DNA from: HGM04593 sp045646965
GTDB lineage: Bacteria > Bacteroidota > Bacteroidia > Bacteroidales > Bacteroidaceae
Length of the DNA: 64,000 nt
Direction of reading: 5' to 3'
NCBI GenBank assembly: GCA_045646965.1
Contig: JAZRLR010000012.1
Span: 8,174-72,173 of the forward strand
Below, piece after piece: positions 1-8,879 of this stretch (position 1 is its first letter; the number at the start of each line of letters is the position of its first letter). The notes under the pieces are model-generated. The model worked only from the letters and a program-made list of their open reading frames with translations. It searched no databases and was not told the DNA's origin. A program made the position numbers and the translations under genes.

Positions 1-1
1 G

Positions 2-148
2 CTGCCCGTGGTCTATAGCGCCGAGCAGCCGCGTATCGACGCCATAAAACCCAACCCCGCAGGCGGAAAGCCCATAATCGGTTCCCTCGGCTATTTTACG
101 GCGGTCTTTGGCTGCTATCTTGCCGAATATGTAATAAAGAATATATGA
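2..148 (+). CDS. tcdA: tRNA threonylcarbamoyladenosine dehydratase, C-terminal fragment
   Basis: Only the last 48 residues are in the window; the gene begins upstream of base 1. The visible part carries a V-V-Y-S-x-E segment followed by a G-S-L-G-Y-F-T-A-V-F-G stretch and an L-A-E-Y-V-I-K-N-I end. This matches the C-terminus of TcdA/YgdL proteins (HesA/MoeB/ThiF superfamily), which use ATP to cyclise the threonylcarbamoyl group on A37 of ANN-decoding tRNAs. The ATP-binding part is not visible, so a related E1-like enzyme cannot be fully excluded. The stop codon overlaps the start of lolD by four bases (ATGA), which implies translational coupling. Confidence 0.75.
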   Translation: MPVVYSAEQPRIDAIKPNPAGGKPIIGSLGYFTAVFGCYLAEYVIKNI

Positions 149-816
149 TTGAGATAAAAGATATAACAAAGAGCTTTGGCGAGTTGCAGGTGCTCAAGGG
201 TGTGAGTCTGCGCGTGTCACAAGGTGAGGTCGTGAGCATCGTGGGTGCAAGCGGTGCTGGCAAGACAACCCTCTTGCAGCTCATCGGCACGCTCGACAGG
301 CCTTCGTCGGGCGATATACTTTTCAACGGCTGCAATCTTGCGGCAATGAACGGCAGGCAATTGGCGGCCTTTCGCAATAAACACATAGGCTTTGTGTTTC
401 AGTTTCATCAGCTGTTGCCCGAGTTTACCGCCCTCGAGAATATAATAATCCCTGCAATGATTGCGGGGTGCAGCCGCAGCGCGGCCGAGAAAGAGGCTAT
501 GGAACTGCTTGCCCTTATGGGGCTGCAGGAGCGTGCGGGGCACAAGCCGTCGCAGCTGTCGGGAGGCGAGAACCAGCGTGTGGCAGTTGCGCGTGCACTG
601 ATAAACCGCCCCGACGTGGTGCTTGCCGACGAGCCTTCGGGGAGCCTCGACAGCCACAATAAAGAGGAGTTGCACAAGCTCTTTTTTGAGTTGCGCGACA
701 AGTATGGGCAGACTTTTATTATCGTAACCCACGACGAGGAGCTTGCCCGTCTCACCGACCGCACCATACGTATGGTAGACGGTGTGATAGCCGAAGAACT
801 TGTTAAGAAGGGTTAA
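145..816 (+). CDS. lolD: ABC transporter ATP-binding protein, LolD type
   Basis: This 223-residue protein is a single ABC ATPase domain of the MacB/LolD class. Walker A (GASGAGKTT) is at residues 34-42, the Q-loop glutamine near 86, the signature LSGGE at 138-142, Walker B (VVLADEP) at 158-164 and the switch histidine near 196. The S-G-S-L-D motif after Walker B is typical of LolD. In the Lol system this subunit powers extraction of lipoproteins from the inner membrane through LolC/E permeases. No permease gene is in the window, so it probably works with one encoded elsewhere. The start overlaps the tcdA stop (ATGA). A MacB-like export ATPase is the alternative. Confidence 0.85.
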   Translation: MIEIKDITKSFGELQVLKGVSLRVSQGEVVSIVGASGAGKTTLLQLIGTLDRPSSGDILFNGCNLAAMNGRQLAAFRNKHIGFVFQFHQLLPEFTALENIIIPAMIAGCSRSAAEKEAMELLALMGLQERAGHKPSQLSGGENQRVAVARALINRPDVVLADEPSGSLDSHNKEELHKLFFELRDKYGQTFIIVTHDEELARLTDRTIRMVDGVIAEELVKKG

Positions 817-836
817 AAACGGCAATGCCGCTTTTT
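816..836 (+). terminator. Weak hairpin plus T-run after lolD
   Basis: CGGC-AAT-GCCG followed by CTTTTTA lies just behind the lolD stop. The stem is only four to five pairs, so it may be a weak terminator or chance. A TTTCTTCG box at about 841-848 could serve as the -7 element for the next gene. Confidence 0.3.
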
Positions 837-888
837 ACATTTCTTCGCAAGTGTTGTCTATATATAAAAACGTAAAAAAGAAATACCT

Positions 889-1383
889 ATGAGAAAGACA
901 ATTTTATTGGCTGTGGCAATGATTATTTCGCTTGCCGCATTTTCGCAGAATAACAACGGTGCTCCCCGTGGCAACCGTGGTGCGATGAACCCCGAGCAGA
1001 TGGCTATGATGCAGACAGAGATGCTGAACAAAGTTGTGGCACTCGACAGCATTCAGTTCCAGGCAGTTTTCTTGATGAACTACTCCGATGCAATGGCTAT
1101 GCAGGACAGTATTAAAGTGAACCGCGAGCGTCGCGAGCAGATGAAGAAAGAGGGCAAGGAGCGCCGTGAGCGTGTGCAGCCTTCGGCGGAGGAGCGTCGT
1201 GCCCGCAACGAGGTTATGGCGAAACGCCGTGCTCTGCGCGACGAGCAGATGAAACAGATTCTCAACGAGGAGCAGTACAAGAAGTATCAGGAATATATGA
1301 AACAAGCGGGCGAGCGTTTCCGCGGTCAGGGCCGCCCCGGCCGACAGGGCCGTCCCGGCGGACGTCGTGATGCACAGCAATAA
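889..1383 (+). CDS. Small secreted Arg/Met-rich protein, DUF4890/Spy-like
   Basis: A 164-residue protein with an N-terminal signal peptide (hydrophobic residues 4-18, cleavage likely after A-F-S near Q20), then an M-N-P-E-Q-M segment and a long charged helix rich in Arg, Glu and Met. It ends in an Arg/Gly-rich low-complexity tail (GRPGRQGRPGGRR). Periplasmic Spy/CpxP-like and DUF4890 proteins of Bacteroidota share this architecture (signal, helical hairpin, basic tail), and some act as chaperones or envelope-stress sensors. That assignment rests on overall character, not a diagnostic motif. It stands alone between lolD and a strong terminator. Confidence 0.6.
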   Translation: MRKTILLAVAMIISLAAFSQNNNGAPRGNRGAMNPEQMAMMQTEMLNKVVALDSIQFQAVFLMNYSDAMAMQDSIKVNRERREQMKKEGKERRERVQPSAEERRARNEVMAKRRALRDEQMKQILNEEQYKKYQEYMKQAGERFRGQGRPGRQGRPGGRRDAQQ

Positions 1384-1400
1384 ATAAGTGCGCAACCATC

Positions 1401-1440
1401 AAAAGAGGGCTGTTTGTTTTTACAAATAGCCCTCTTTTTT
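1401..1440 (+). terminator. Rho-independent terminator
   Basis: AGAGGGCT and TTTG pair with CAAA and AGCCCTCT across a short T-rich loop, followed by a run of Ts. It closes the tcdA-lolD-889 transcript. Confidence 0.9.
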
Positions 1441-1441
1441 A

Positions 1442-1449
1442 TATCTTCG
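1442..1449 (+). promoter_or_regulatory. -7 box TATCTTCG for the ABC-F gene
   Basis: TATCTTCG differs from the Bacteroides TAnnTTTG -7 element by one base. It lies 27 bases before the ABC-F start codon and directly after a terminator. The same variant occurs at three other gene starts in this window. No good -33 TTTG is seen at the usual spacing. Confidence 0.5.
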
Positions 1450-1475
1450 CACGTTGAATATAAAAAGAGAATAAT

Positions 1476-3338
1476 ATGGCCATCGACCTGCAAATAGAGG
1501 GAATTTCAAAAAACTACGGAGAACTTGAACTCTTCAGCGGCATATCTTTTGCCGTGGAGGAGCGTCAGCGTGTGGGGCTTATCGCGCGTAACGGAAAGGG
1601 TAAAAGCACGCTTCTTAAAATAATTGCAGGCGAGGAACCGTGCGACGAGGGTAAGATAACCTTGCGCTCCGACATACGTGTGGGCTATCTCGAGCAGGAG
1701 CCTCTCTTCGACGAGAATCTCACCGTGATAGAGGCCTGCCTGCAGCGTAACAGCGAAAAGGCCGATGTGATTGCGCGCTACGAAAAGGCCCTTGCCGACG
1801 GCGACAGCAAGGCTCTGCCGCGTCTTATGGAGGAGATGGAGCGTCTCGACGCGTGGGACTACGAGAACCGTGCCAAGCAGGTGCTCGACAAGCTGAAGAT
1901 TACACGCTTCGACCAGCCTGTGAGAGAGCTCTCGGGCGGCCAGAAAAAACGTGTGGCACTCGCCGCAGTGCTCATAGAACAGCCCGAGCTGATGATTCTC
2001 GACGAGCCCACCAACCACCTCGATATTGAGATGGTGGAGTGGCTCGAGGAGTACCTCTCGCGTATGACGGGCAGCCTTCTTATGGTAACTCACGACCGCT
2101 ACTTCCTCGACAATGTGTGCAACGATATTATAGAGATCGATGACCATTGCATATATCGCTACAAAGGTAATTACAGCTATTTCTTGCAGCGCCGCGAAGA
2201 GAGACTGCAAAATGTGGCAGCCGAGTCGGCCCGTGCGCGTAATCTTCTGCGCAAGGAACTCGACTGGATGCGCCGTCAGCCGCAGGCACGCGCCCACAAG
2301 GCCAAATACCGCATCGACGCTTTCTACAAACTCGAAGAGAAAGCCGCTGCTATGCGCGACGACTCAAAGGTGTCGCTCGACATAAAGGCGCAGTATATAG
2401 GCAACAAAATATTTGTTATGAAGGCGCTGTGCAAGGCCTTCCCCGACAGAATTATAACAAAAGATTTCTTCTACACCTTCTCGCGCTACGAGAAACTTGG
2501 CATCGTGGGTGGTAACGGCACGGGTAAGTCTACGTTTATAAAGATGCTCTTGGGCAGGGTGCAACCCGACAGCGGTAGCATAGAGGTGGGTGAGACTGTG
2601 AAGTGGGGCTACTACAGCCAGGAGGGGCTTGCCTTTAACGAGCAGATGAAGGTGATAGATGTAGTAAAAGGTATAGCCGAGGTTATCCCCGTGGGCAATA
2701 AAATGCTCACCGCATCGCAGTTCCTGCAGCATTTTCTCTTTACTCCCGAGAAGCAGCACAGCTATGTGTATAAATTGAGCGGTGGCGAGAAACGTCGTCT
2801 CTACCTATGCACCGTTCTTATGAGCAACCCCAACTTCCTTGTGCTAGACGAGCCCACAAACGACCTCGACATTGAGACGCTGCAGGTGCTCGAGGAATAT
2901 TTGAGCAGCTTCAAGGGGTGTGTGATTGTGGTGAGTCACGACCGCTATTTTATGGACAAAGTGGTAGACCACATATTTGTTTTCAACGGTGGCGGCGACA
3001 TAAAAGACTTCCCCGGCAATTACACCGAATACCGCGACTGGCGCGACGAGGAGCGTGCCGCCGTGGCGGCCAAGAGCGCAAAGCCCGCTCCCGCAAAGCA
3101 GGTAAACCGTAACGACGAGAAACGCAAGCTCACCTTCAAGGAGAAGCGTGAATACGAGGCTCTTGAGACCGAGATTATGGAACTCGAAACAGAAAAAGCC
3201 TCGCTCGAAGAGCTTATGTGCAGCGGTACTCTCGACAACGCACAGCTGCTCGAAAAGTCTATGCGCATAAGCACCATAATAGAGCTTGTGGAAAGCAAGA
3301 CAATGCGTTGGCTCGAATTGAGCGAATATGCCGACTAA
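1476..3338 (+). CDS. ABC-F family ATPase (Uup/EttA-like)
   Basis: 620 residues with two ABC ATPase domains and no membrane segments, the ABC-F layout. Domain 1 has Walker A ARNGKGKST (37-45; the usual first Gly is Ala), signature LSGGQ and Walker B LMILDEP. Domain 2 has GGNGTGKST, LSGGE and FLVLDEP. An Arg/Lys-rich linker with R-R-Q-P-Q-A-R-A-H-K between the domains matches the P-site tRNA interaction motif. The last 80 residues form a charged coiled coil (KLTFKEKREYE onward) like the Uup C-terminal domain. ABC-F proteins act on the ribosome in translation control; some give antibiotic resistance, but nothing here points to that. Single gene with its own promoter. Confidence 0.88.
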   Translation: MAIDLQIEGISKNYGELELFSGISFAVEERQRVGLIARNGKGKSTLLKIIAGEEPCDEGKITLRSDIRVGYLEQEPLFDENLTVIEACLQRNSEKADVIARYEKALADGDSKALPRLMEEMERLDAWDYENRAKQVLDKLKITRFDQPVRELSGGQKKRVALAAVLIEQPELMILDEPTNHLDIEMVEWLEEYLSRMTGSLLMVTHDRYFLDNVCNDIIEIDDHCIYRYKGNYSYFLQRREERLQNVAAESARARNLLRKELDWMRRQPQARAHKAKYRIDAFYKLEEKAAAMRDDSKVSLDIKAQYIGNKIFVMKALCKAFPDRIITKDFFYTFSRYEKLGIVGGNGTGKSTFIKMLLGRVQPDSGSIEVGETVKWGYYSQEGLAFNEQMKVIDVVKGIAEVIPVGNKMLTASQFLQHFLFTPEKQHSYVYKLSGGEKRRLYLCTVLMSNPNFLVLDEPTNDLDIETLQVLEEYLSSFKGCVIVVSHDRYFMDKVVDHIFVFNGGGDIKDFPGNYTEYRDWRDEERAAVAAKSAKPAPAKQVNRNDEKRKLTFKEKREYEALETEIMELETEKASLEELMCSGTLDNAQLLEKSMRISTIIELVESKTMRWLELSEYAD

Positions 3339-3381
3339 ACTTGTCTTTTTACCATTTTTTTACAAATAAAACCGCAATACG

Positions 3382-3414
3382 TTTAGTGTCAATCGCTGCT
3401 TTTTATTAATTTTG
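3382..3414 (+). promoter_or_regulatory. Bacteroides-type promoter for the thioesterase
   Basis: TAATTTTG at 3407-3414 fits the TAnnTTTG -7 consensus, with TTTA at 3382-3385 about 21 bases upstream as a near -33 box. The start codon follows 42 bases later. Confidence 0.65.
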
Positions 3415-3456
3415 CTTTTGTAATCGAGGGTTGAACGATACAAAAACAAAAGCATA

Positions 3457-4200
3457 ATGGAAAGTAGAATGAAAATAGACCGTTTCCCCTTCTTTGCAGA
3501 GACTTTTCTTGTAGACAGGCAGGGCAGGCTGCGTCCCACCACTTTGTGCGATAATATGCTCACTTGCGGTGGCAGACACGGCGAGGCGCGTGGATTTGGT
3601 GCCACAAGTACGCTCGGCTGGGTGCTTGCGCGTATGGCGCTGCACATCGACCGTCTGCCACGCTGGCGCGAGCGTTTCTTTGTGGAAACGTGGGTGCGCA
3701 GTCTCTATCACGGCTTCACCGACCGCTGTATAAGGGTGGTGGACGAGGAAGGAAACGTAGCCGCATCGCTCCTGGCGACCTTTGCAATGATAAATCTCGA
3801 GACGCGCTCGTCGGTCGATTTGAACGGCGATATAGGTATGCGTCTGGTCGAGTGTATATTACCCGACGAACCTTTTGCCATAAAACGCATCCCCTCTATC
3901 TGCCGCGACACGGTGGAGGAGGTAAGTTTCCGTCGTCGTCCGTTGTATAGCGATGTCGATATAAACGGGCATATGAACAGCATACGCACATTTCAACATA
4001 TTCTCGACCACCTGCCCATAGAGTATATGAATACCCACGAACTGACCGACTTTGTTGTGGCATATATGAACGAGGGTGCAGCCGACGAGGAACTCTCCTA
4101 TGGAATAAAGGAACTTGCGCCCGACCACTTCCTTGCACAGGTGACCAAGGAGAACGGCAAGATTGCCTCTAAATGTGAACTGAAATTCAAACCCTTATAA
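3457..4200 (+). CDS. Acyl-[acyl-carrier-protein] thioesterase
   Basis: 247 residues, the usual length for bacterial FatA/FatB-like acyl-ACP thioesterases (acyl-ACP_TE family), which hydrolyse acyl-ACP to free fatty acid and ACP in the cytoplasm. The two hot-dog halves are visible. The first contains P-T-T-L-C-D-N-M and the G-W-V-L-A-R-M and E-R-F-F-V-E-T-W strands. The second begins at R-R-P-L-Y-S-D-V-D-I-N-G-H-M-N-S, which holds the conserved D-x-N-x-H-x-N catalytic-site motif. ATG at 3457 is used because it follows an A-rich leader; an internal ATG five codons on is possible. It probably shares a transcript with the next small gene (11-base gap). Confidence 0.85.
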   Translation: MESRMKIDRFPFFAETFLVDRQGRLRPTTLCDNMLTCGGRHGEARGFGATSTLGWVLARMALHIDRLPRWRERFFVETWVRSLYHGFTDRCIRVVDEEGNVAASLLATFAMINLETRSSVDLNGDIGMRLVECILPDEPFAIKRIPSICRDTVEEVSFRRRPLYSDVDINGHMNSIRTFQHILDHLPIEYMNTHELTDFVVAYMNEGAADEELSYGIKELAPDHFLAQVTKENGKIASKCELKFKPL

Positions 4201-4211
4201 AAACTTTTACT

Positions 4212-4517
4212 ATGAACTACGAGGAATTACTTGAAAAATACATCGAAGGCACTGCCACTGCTGACGAGTGTCGCGAAGTTCTTGAGAAGATGCAGGCCGA
4301 CGGCATATTGGGGGATGTGCTGGTGAGTGAGGCCGCGTCGCTCTTCGCCTGTTCGCGTGAAGAGTTGGAGGAGACCTTTTCACCTGCCGAGGTCGAAGAG
4401 ATAGAGGCGATGCGTCGCAATCTCGCACTCCGTGGAAATGTAACCCCCACAAACTACGCTTCCGATGAGGACGATTATAAAATGGTAGCCGAAGATGAGG
4501 CTCCCTATGGTAATTGA
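4212..4517 (+). CDS. Small acidic protein of unknown function
   Basis: 101 residues, very acidic. The N-terminal helix E-E-L-L-E-K-Y-I-E-G-T-A-T-A-D-E-C resembles the first helix of anti-sigma and FecR-type N-termini and other Bacteroidales regulatory proteins. The C-terminal 25 residues are Asp/Glu-rich and look disordered. There is no signal peptide or membrane segment. It follows the thioesterase by 11 bases and precedes a strong terminator, so it is probably co-expressed with it. No function can be assigned. Confidence 0.6.
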   Translation: MNYEELLEKYIEGTATADECREVLEKMQADGILGDVLVSEAASLFACSREELEETFSPAEVEEIEAMRRNLALRGNVTPTNYASDEDDYKMVAEDEAPYGN

Positions 4518-4518
4518 A

Positions 4519-4560
4519 AATGAAGCAAGGCTTTTTTCAAAGCCTTGCTTCATTTTTTAT
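4519..4560. terminator. Bidirectional terminator between convergent genes
   Basis: AATGAAGCAAGGCT and AGCCTTGCTTCATT form a perfect stem around a short loop. A T-run follows on the plus strand and its mirror (AATTGAAAA side) on the minus strand. It ends the plus-strand gene at 4517 and the minus-strand RND operon (stop at 4557). Confidence 0.9.
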
Positions 4561-7500
4561 ACATCTTCTTTTGTGTGGGCGGCGTTTCCGTCGCCTCTCT
4601 TTTTTCTTGTAAACCTCTCTTCGAGAGCCTGCATCCACTCATACCAGTTGGGGATGTAGAGTGTGGCCACCACGGTGTTAAGTAACATTCCGAATACCAC
4701 GGCCGCGCCAAGTGACAGGCGGGCATTGGCTCCCGCACCACCTGCAAAAAGCAAAGGCATAACTCCGAGCACAAAGGCAAACGAGGTCATCAGGATGGGG
4801 CGCAGACGCACGTGGCCTGCCTCGGCTGCGCTCTCGCGTATGCTGTTGCCGCCCTTGCGGAAGTCGCGCGCAAACTCCACAATGAGAATTCCGTTCTTTG
4901 CACTCAATGCAATGAGAAGAATTATACCCACCTGGGTGTACACGCTCACTGGTATGTCGAAAATCCAGCACCCTGCGATGGCTCCAAGCAGAGCTATGGG
5001 CACGCCTGTTATGGCTGCAACTGGGCTGCTCCAGCTCTCGTATTGCGCGGCGAGCACCAAGTAGGCCACAAGGATAGCTATGACAAAGATAATTGTGGTG
5101 GAGCTGCCTGCCGCCTTCTCCTGGTAGGCAACGCCTGTCCATTCATATCCGAACTCTGTGCCCAGTTCCTCGTTGAAAAGTGCGGCGATGTCGCTCATCG
5201 TTTCGCTCGAGCTGTACCCCTGCGCCACATTGCAGGTGACGCTTGCGCTGTTGTACATATTGTATCGTCCCATCTGGTCAATGCCAAGAGTCTCTTCGGG
5301 GGTGATGAAACTGCTGAACGGTACCATCTCTCCTTTGCTGTTTGCAAGGCTCAAGCGCAGCACATTGTCTATCAGCTTCTGGCTCTTTTCGCCCGCAGCC
5401 ATCTTCACCTGCCATATTCTGCCGAGCATCACAAAGTCGTTCACATATATGGCACCCATATAGTAGCTCAAGGTCGAGAGCACGGCGCCCATATCGAGCC
5501 CCATAGATATGGCCTTGTCGCGGTCGATGTTAAGGAAATATTGCGGTACGTCGGCTTCGTATGAACTGTTCATACTCTCTACCGACGGTACTTTGCCATA
5601 GGAGGCAAGCAGAGCGTCCACGCCCTTTTGCAGCTCGGTGAGGCCGAGAGCCTTGCGGTCTTCTATTTGCAGCTGCAGGCCTCCCACATTGCCTATGCCG
5701 GGTATGGCGGGCGGCACTATGGCAAAGCACTGCGCCTCTTCTACCTCTACATAGGCCTGTCGGTTGAACCTCTCCACAATGGCAGCCGCTTTCTGCTCCT
5801 TGCCTTTTCTCTCGCTCCAGTCCTTCAGCACCACAAAGACACTCGCTGCGTTGCTCTGCTGTCCGTTGTTTAGTATGCTGTAACCGCTTATGCTTATATT
5901 TGTCTTCACTTCGGGGTACGACGAAACAATCTTCTCCACCTTTGCGGCAGCTGCCTCTGTGCGGCTGAGCGAGGCTGCCGGTGGCAGCTGCACGGCAATT
6001 ATAAAATATCCGTCGTCTTCGTCGGGAATGAATGTGGTGGGCCACACGCCAAACATATATAGCGCAAGCAACGACATTGCAATAAAGGAGCCTGCAGCCA
6101 CCCACGCTTTTTTTAAAAGGAAGCCCACCACCTTGTCGTAGAGGCGTTGCAGGGCGTTGTATCCCCTGTTGAAGGCTTTGAAGAAAGCACCCTCTTTTCT
6201 CTCACCGGCAGGTCGCAAAAGCAGGGCACAAAGGGCAGGCGTGAGCGTGAGCGAGTTAAAGCCGCTCAAAAGGGTTGCAGTGGCGATGGTGAGGGCAAAC
6301 TGCTTATAGAGCTGCCCCGAAATGCCGCTTATCATAGTTGTGGGGATAAATACAGCAAGCATCACAAGCACCACGCCCACTATGGGGCCTGCAATCTCCT
6401 CCATAGCCTTCTCGGTGGCGGCGCGTGGCGAGAGTTTACCCTCGTCGAGGATGCGCGTGGCGTTCTCCACAACCACAATCGCGTCGTCTACCACAATGGC
6501 TATTGCAAGTATGAGGCCAAACAGGGAGAGGGTGTTTATTGAGAAATCGAGCAACTCCATAACAGCCAGAGTTCCTATAAGGGAGACGGGTATGGTGAGG
6601 CAGGGAATGAGTGTGGCTCTCCAATTTTGCAGAAAGAGAAATATCACAAGGATTACAAGCACTGTGGTCTCTGCAAAGGTGTAGAGCACCTCGCGTATGG
6701 AACTGCGCATAACATCGGTGGTGTCGAGGGCTATCTGATACTGCACTTGCGGCGGGAAACTGTTGCCGAGCTCCTCCATTTTCTCTCTCACGGCTTTTGA
6801 GACGGCGAGCGAGCTCGAGCCGGGCAACTGATACACGGCAAGAGCAGCCGTGGGTTTCCCTTTGAGGCGCGACGAGGATGCGTATGTCTCGCTGCCTATC
6901 TCAATGTCGGCAATGTCGCGCAGACGCAGCATCTCCACTCCGTTGTTTCGTATCACAATGTTTGCAAACTCCTCGGCGTCTTTCAGGCGTCCCTGCACGT
7001 TGAGCGTGTACTGAAAGGCGTTGTCGGCATCGGCGCCAAGTGTCTGTCCCACATATCCTGCCGAGATGGCAAGGTTCTGCTTCGAGATTGCCTGGTAGAC
7101 CTCGGCGGGCGATATGCCTCTTATGCGCATCGTCTCGGGGTTGAGCCACACGCGCATAGAGTAGTTTCCTGCTCCCATAATATTCACAGAGCCCACTCCG
7201 GGGGTGCGTGTGAGCTGGTCTACAAGCTGCAACTCGGCATAGTTGGAAAGATAGAGCTGGTTGTAGGTGCTGTCGCCCGTGAGGGTGATGAAAAGAACCA
7301 CATTCGACGACTGTTTCTGCACGGTGACGCCCTGCTGTGTAACCTCCGAAGGCAGGGAGTTCAGCGCAATGTTTACGCGGTTCTGCACGAGTACCGTCGC
7401 CATATCTATATCTGTTCCCACCTCAAAAGTCACCGTCAGCCTGTATGTGCCTGCCGACGACGAGGTGGAACTCATATATATCATATTGTCTACTCCGTTC

Positions 7501-7712
7501 ACCTGCTGCTCTATGGGTATGCCCACTGTTTGCGCTATGGTCTCGGCGTTTGCACCGGGGTAGACGGCATTTACCTGCACGGTTGGGGGTGTTATGGACG
7601 GGTATTGGTCTATGGGTAGAACAAAGAGCGATACTCCGCCTGCCACAAGCAGCAGCAAAGAGAGCACGGTGGCAAATATCGGTCGTTCGATAAAGAATTT
7701 AGAGAAATTCAT
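4557..7712 (-). CDS. RND multidrug efflux permease, HAE1/AcrB family
   Basis: 1051 residues, standard for hydrophobe/amphiphile RND pumps. It starts N-F-S-K-F-F-I-E-R-P-I-F-A-T-V, the typical AcrB N-terminus. The proton-relay acidic pair is in transmembrane helix 4 (A-I-V-V-D-D-A-I-V-V-V-E-N) and the matching lysine is in helix 10 (L-S-A-K-N-G-I-L-I-V-E-F-A). Large periplasmic loops follow helices 1 and 7. It is the proton-driven inner-membrane part of a tripartite pump for drugs, bile salts or dyes. The adaptor lies 22 bases upstream and the outer-membrane factor before it, all on the minus strand. No local regulator gene is seen. Confidence 0.95.
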   Translation of the reverse strand: MNFSKFFIERPIFATVLSLLLLVAGGVSLFVLPIDQYPSITPPTVQVNAVYPGANAETIAQTVGIPIEQQVNGVDNMIYMSSTSSSAGTYRLTVTFEVGTDIDMATVLVQNRVNIALNSLPSEVTQQGVTVQKQSSNVVLFITLTGDSTYNQLYLSNYAELQLVDQLTRTPGVGSVNIMGAGNYSMRVWLNPETMRIRGISPAEVYQAISKQNLAISAGYVGQTLGADADNAFQYTLNVQGRLKDAEEFANIVIRNNGVEMLRLRDIADIEIGSETYASSSRLKGKPTAALAVYQLPGSSSLAVSKAVREKMEELGNSFPPQVQYQIALDTTDVMRSSIREVLYTFAETTVLVILVIFLFLQNWRATLIPCLTIPVSLIGTLAVMELLDFSINTLSLFGLILAIAIVVDDAIVVVENATRILDEGKLSPRAATEKAMEEIAGPIVGVVLVMLAVFIPTTMISGISGQLYKQFALTIATATLLSGFNSLTLTPALCALLLRPAGERKEGAFFKAFNRGYNALQRLYDKVVGFLLKKAWVAAGSFIAMSLLALYMFGVWPTTFIPDEDDGYFIIAVQLPPAASLSRTEAAAAKVEKIVSSYPEVKTNISISGYSILNNGQQSNAASVFVVLKDWSERKGKEQKAAAIVERFNRQAYVEVEEAQCFAIVPPAIPGIGNVGGLQLQIEDRKALGLTELQKGVDALLASYGKVPSVESMNSSYEADVPQYFLNIDRDKAISMGLDMGAVLSTLSYYMGAIYVNDFVMLGRIWQVKMAAGEKSQKLIDNVLRLSLANSKGEMVPFSSFITPEETLGIDQMGRYNMYNSASVTCNVAQGYSSSETMSDIAALFNEELGTEFGYEWTGVAYQEKAAGSSTTIIFVIAILVAYLVLAAQYESWSSPVAAITGVPIALLGAIAGCWIFDIPVSVYTQVGIILLIALSAKNGILIVEFARDFRKGGNSIRESAAEAGHVRLRPILMTSFAFVLGVMPLLFAGGAGANARLSLGAAVVFGMLLNTVVATLYIPNWYEWMQALEERFTRKKRGDGNAAHTKEDV

Positions 7713-7734
7713 AATCAGCTTATTAGGGTTTATA

Positions 7735-8859
7735 CTACATAGGCTCTTGCAGGCTTCTGTGGCTTGTCGTTACGGGGGTGACGGGCATTCCGTTGCGCAC
7801 TTTCAGCAGTGCTTTTGTCACATAGCGCTCGCCAGCTTTCAGGCCACTTGTCACAAGGCGCAGCGTGTCATCGACAAGGTTGCCTGTTTCTATGGCGCGA
7901 TACTGCACCACGTTGCTGTCGTTCACCACGTAGAGGAACTTTCCAAGCTGGTCGGTGCCTATGGAGGCGTCACGCACAAGAATTCCCTCGGCTATGCTCT
8001 CGTATGGCAGCACCACGCTTATGTAGCTGCCCGGTTTCAAGAAGAGGTCTTCGTTGTCGAGCTCTGCTCTCACGCGCAGGGTGCCTGTGCTCAAGTTTAT
8101 GTCGGGCGACAGGTAGTCCATCTTTGCTTTCCATCGAAAATATTTGTCATTGCCCAGAGTAAAGGTTATATACTCCTCCTTGCCCACTGCATCGCTGCGT
8201 TTCTGCTTGCCGAGCCATTGGTTGTCGCCTATGTCGAAATAGGCATACATTTTGTTGTCTTTGTACATTTTGCACAGCTCAACGGGGCTTGCGGCTCCGG
8301 GGATGTAAGTGCCCACAGAGTAGCTCTCAATGCCCACTACGCCGTCGGTGGGGGCTTTTACATAGCAGTAGCTCAAGTTTGTGCGCGCCGTGCCCAGCGC
8401 GGCTTTTGCATTGCTCACCTGCGCCTCATAGCTCTTTACGTTGCTCTCGGCTTTCAGGAATTCTATCCTGCTCACCGCATCGCTCTCTATAGCCTGCTTC
8501 ATACGCTCGTAGTTGCTGCGTGCATACTCGAGGCCTGCCTGTGCGGTGGCAAGAGCCGCCTCGGCTTGTGCCACGGCGTTCTCGTAGAGCGTGGGTTCTA
8601 TTACAAAAAGAATATCTCCTTTCTTCACCCTGTTTCCCGCCGTGTAGCTCTGCTTCTGCAGCGTGCCGCTTGCGCGTCCCACAATGGAGACGGTGACGTC
8701 GGCCTCAAGGTAGCCCGGGTATTCGCGTGTGAGGGTAACGCTGCGCACCACCGGAGTGGCCACCTCCACGGGCAGAGCGTTGCCGGCCGTCTCTCTTTGC
8801 TCTCTTTTGTGGCAGCCGCCGAGTGCAACTGCCGCTGCAATAAATAGAATCTTCTTCAT
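7735..8859 (-). CDS. RND efflux periplasmic adaptor (membrane fusion) lipoprotein
   Basis: 374 residues. An N-terminal lipoprotein signal ends at L-G-G-C (Cys16), which would anchor it to the inner membrane's outer face. Next come the membrane-proximal barrel half, the lipoyl half-motif V-S-I-V-G-R-A-S-G-T-L-Q-K, the coiled-coil hairpin (A-E-A-A-L-A-T-A-Q-A-G-L-E-Y-A-R), and the second lipoyl half V-K-A-P-T-D-G-V-V-G. This is the AcrA/MexA architecture. It bridges the pump (22 bases downstream) and the outer-membrane channel gene (20 bases upstream). Confidence 0.93.
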   Translation of the reverse strand: MKKILFIAAAVALGGCHKREQRETAGNALPVEVATPVVRSVTLTREYPGYLEADVTVSIVGRASGTLQKQSYTAGNRVKKGDILFVIEPTLYENAVAQAEAALATAQAGLEYARSNYERMKQAIESDAVSRIEFLKAESNVKSYEAQVSNAKAALGTARTNLSYCYVKAPTDGVVGIESYSVGTYIPGAASPVELCKMYKDNKMYAYFDIGDNQWLGKQKRSDAVGKEEYITFTLGNDKYFRWKAKMDYLSPDINLSTGTLRVRAELDNEDLFLKPGSYISVVLPYESIAEGILVRDASIGTDQLGKFLYVVNDSNVVQYRAIETGNLVDDTLRLVTSGLKAGERYVTKALLKVRNGMPVTPVTTSHRSLQEPM

Positions 8860-8879
8860 ATTATGTGATAATTAAATAG

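Noticed and set aside
217..825. Long minus-strand frames opposite lolD and many other genes
   Set aside because: They are shadows of the real genes, with no family motifs and poor codon use; the same holds for 7594-8847, 18003-19334 and similar frames.
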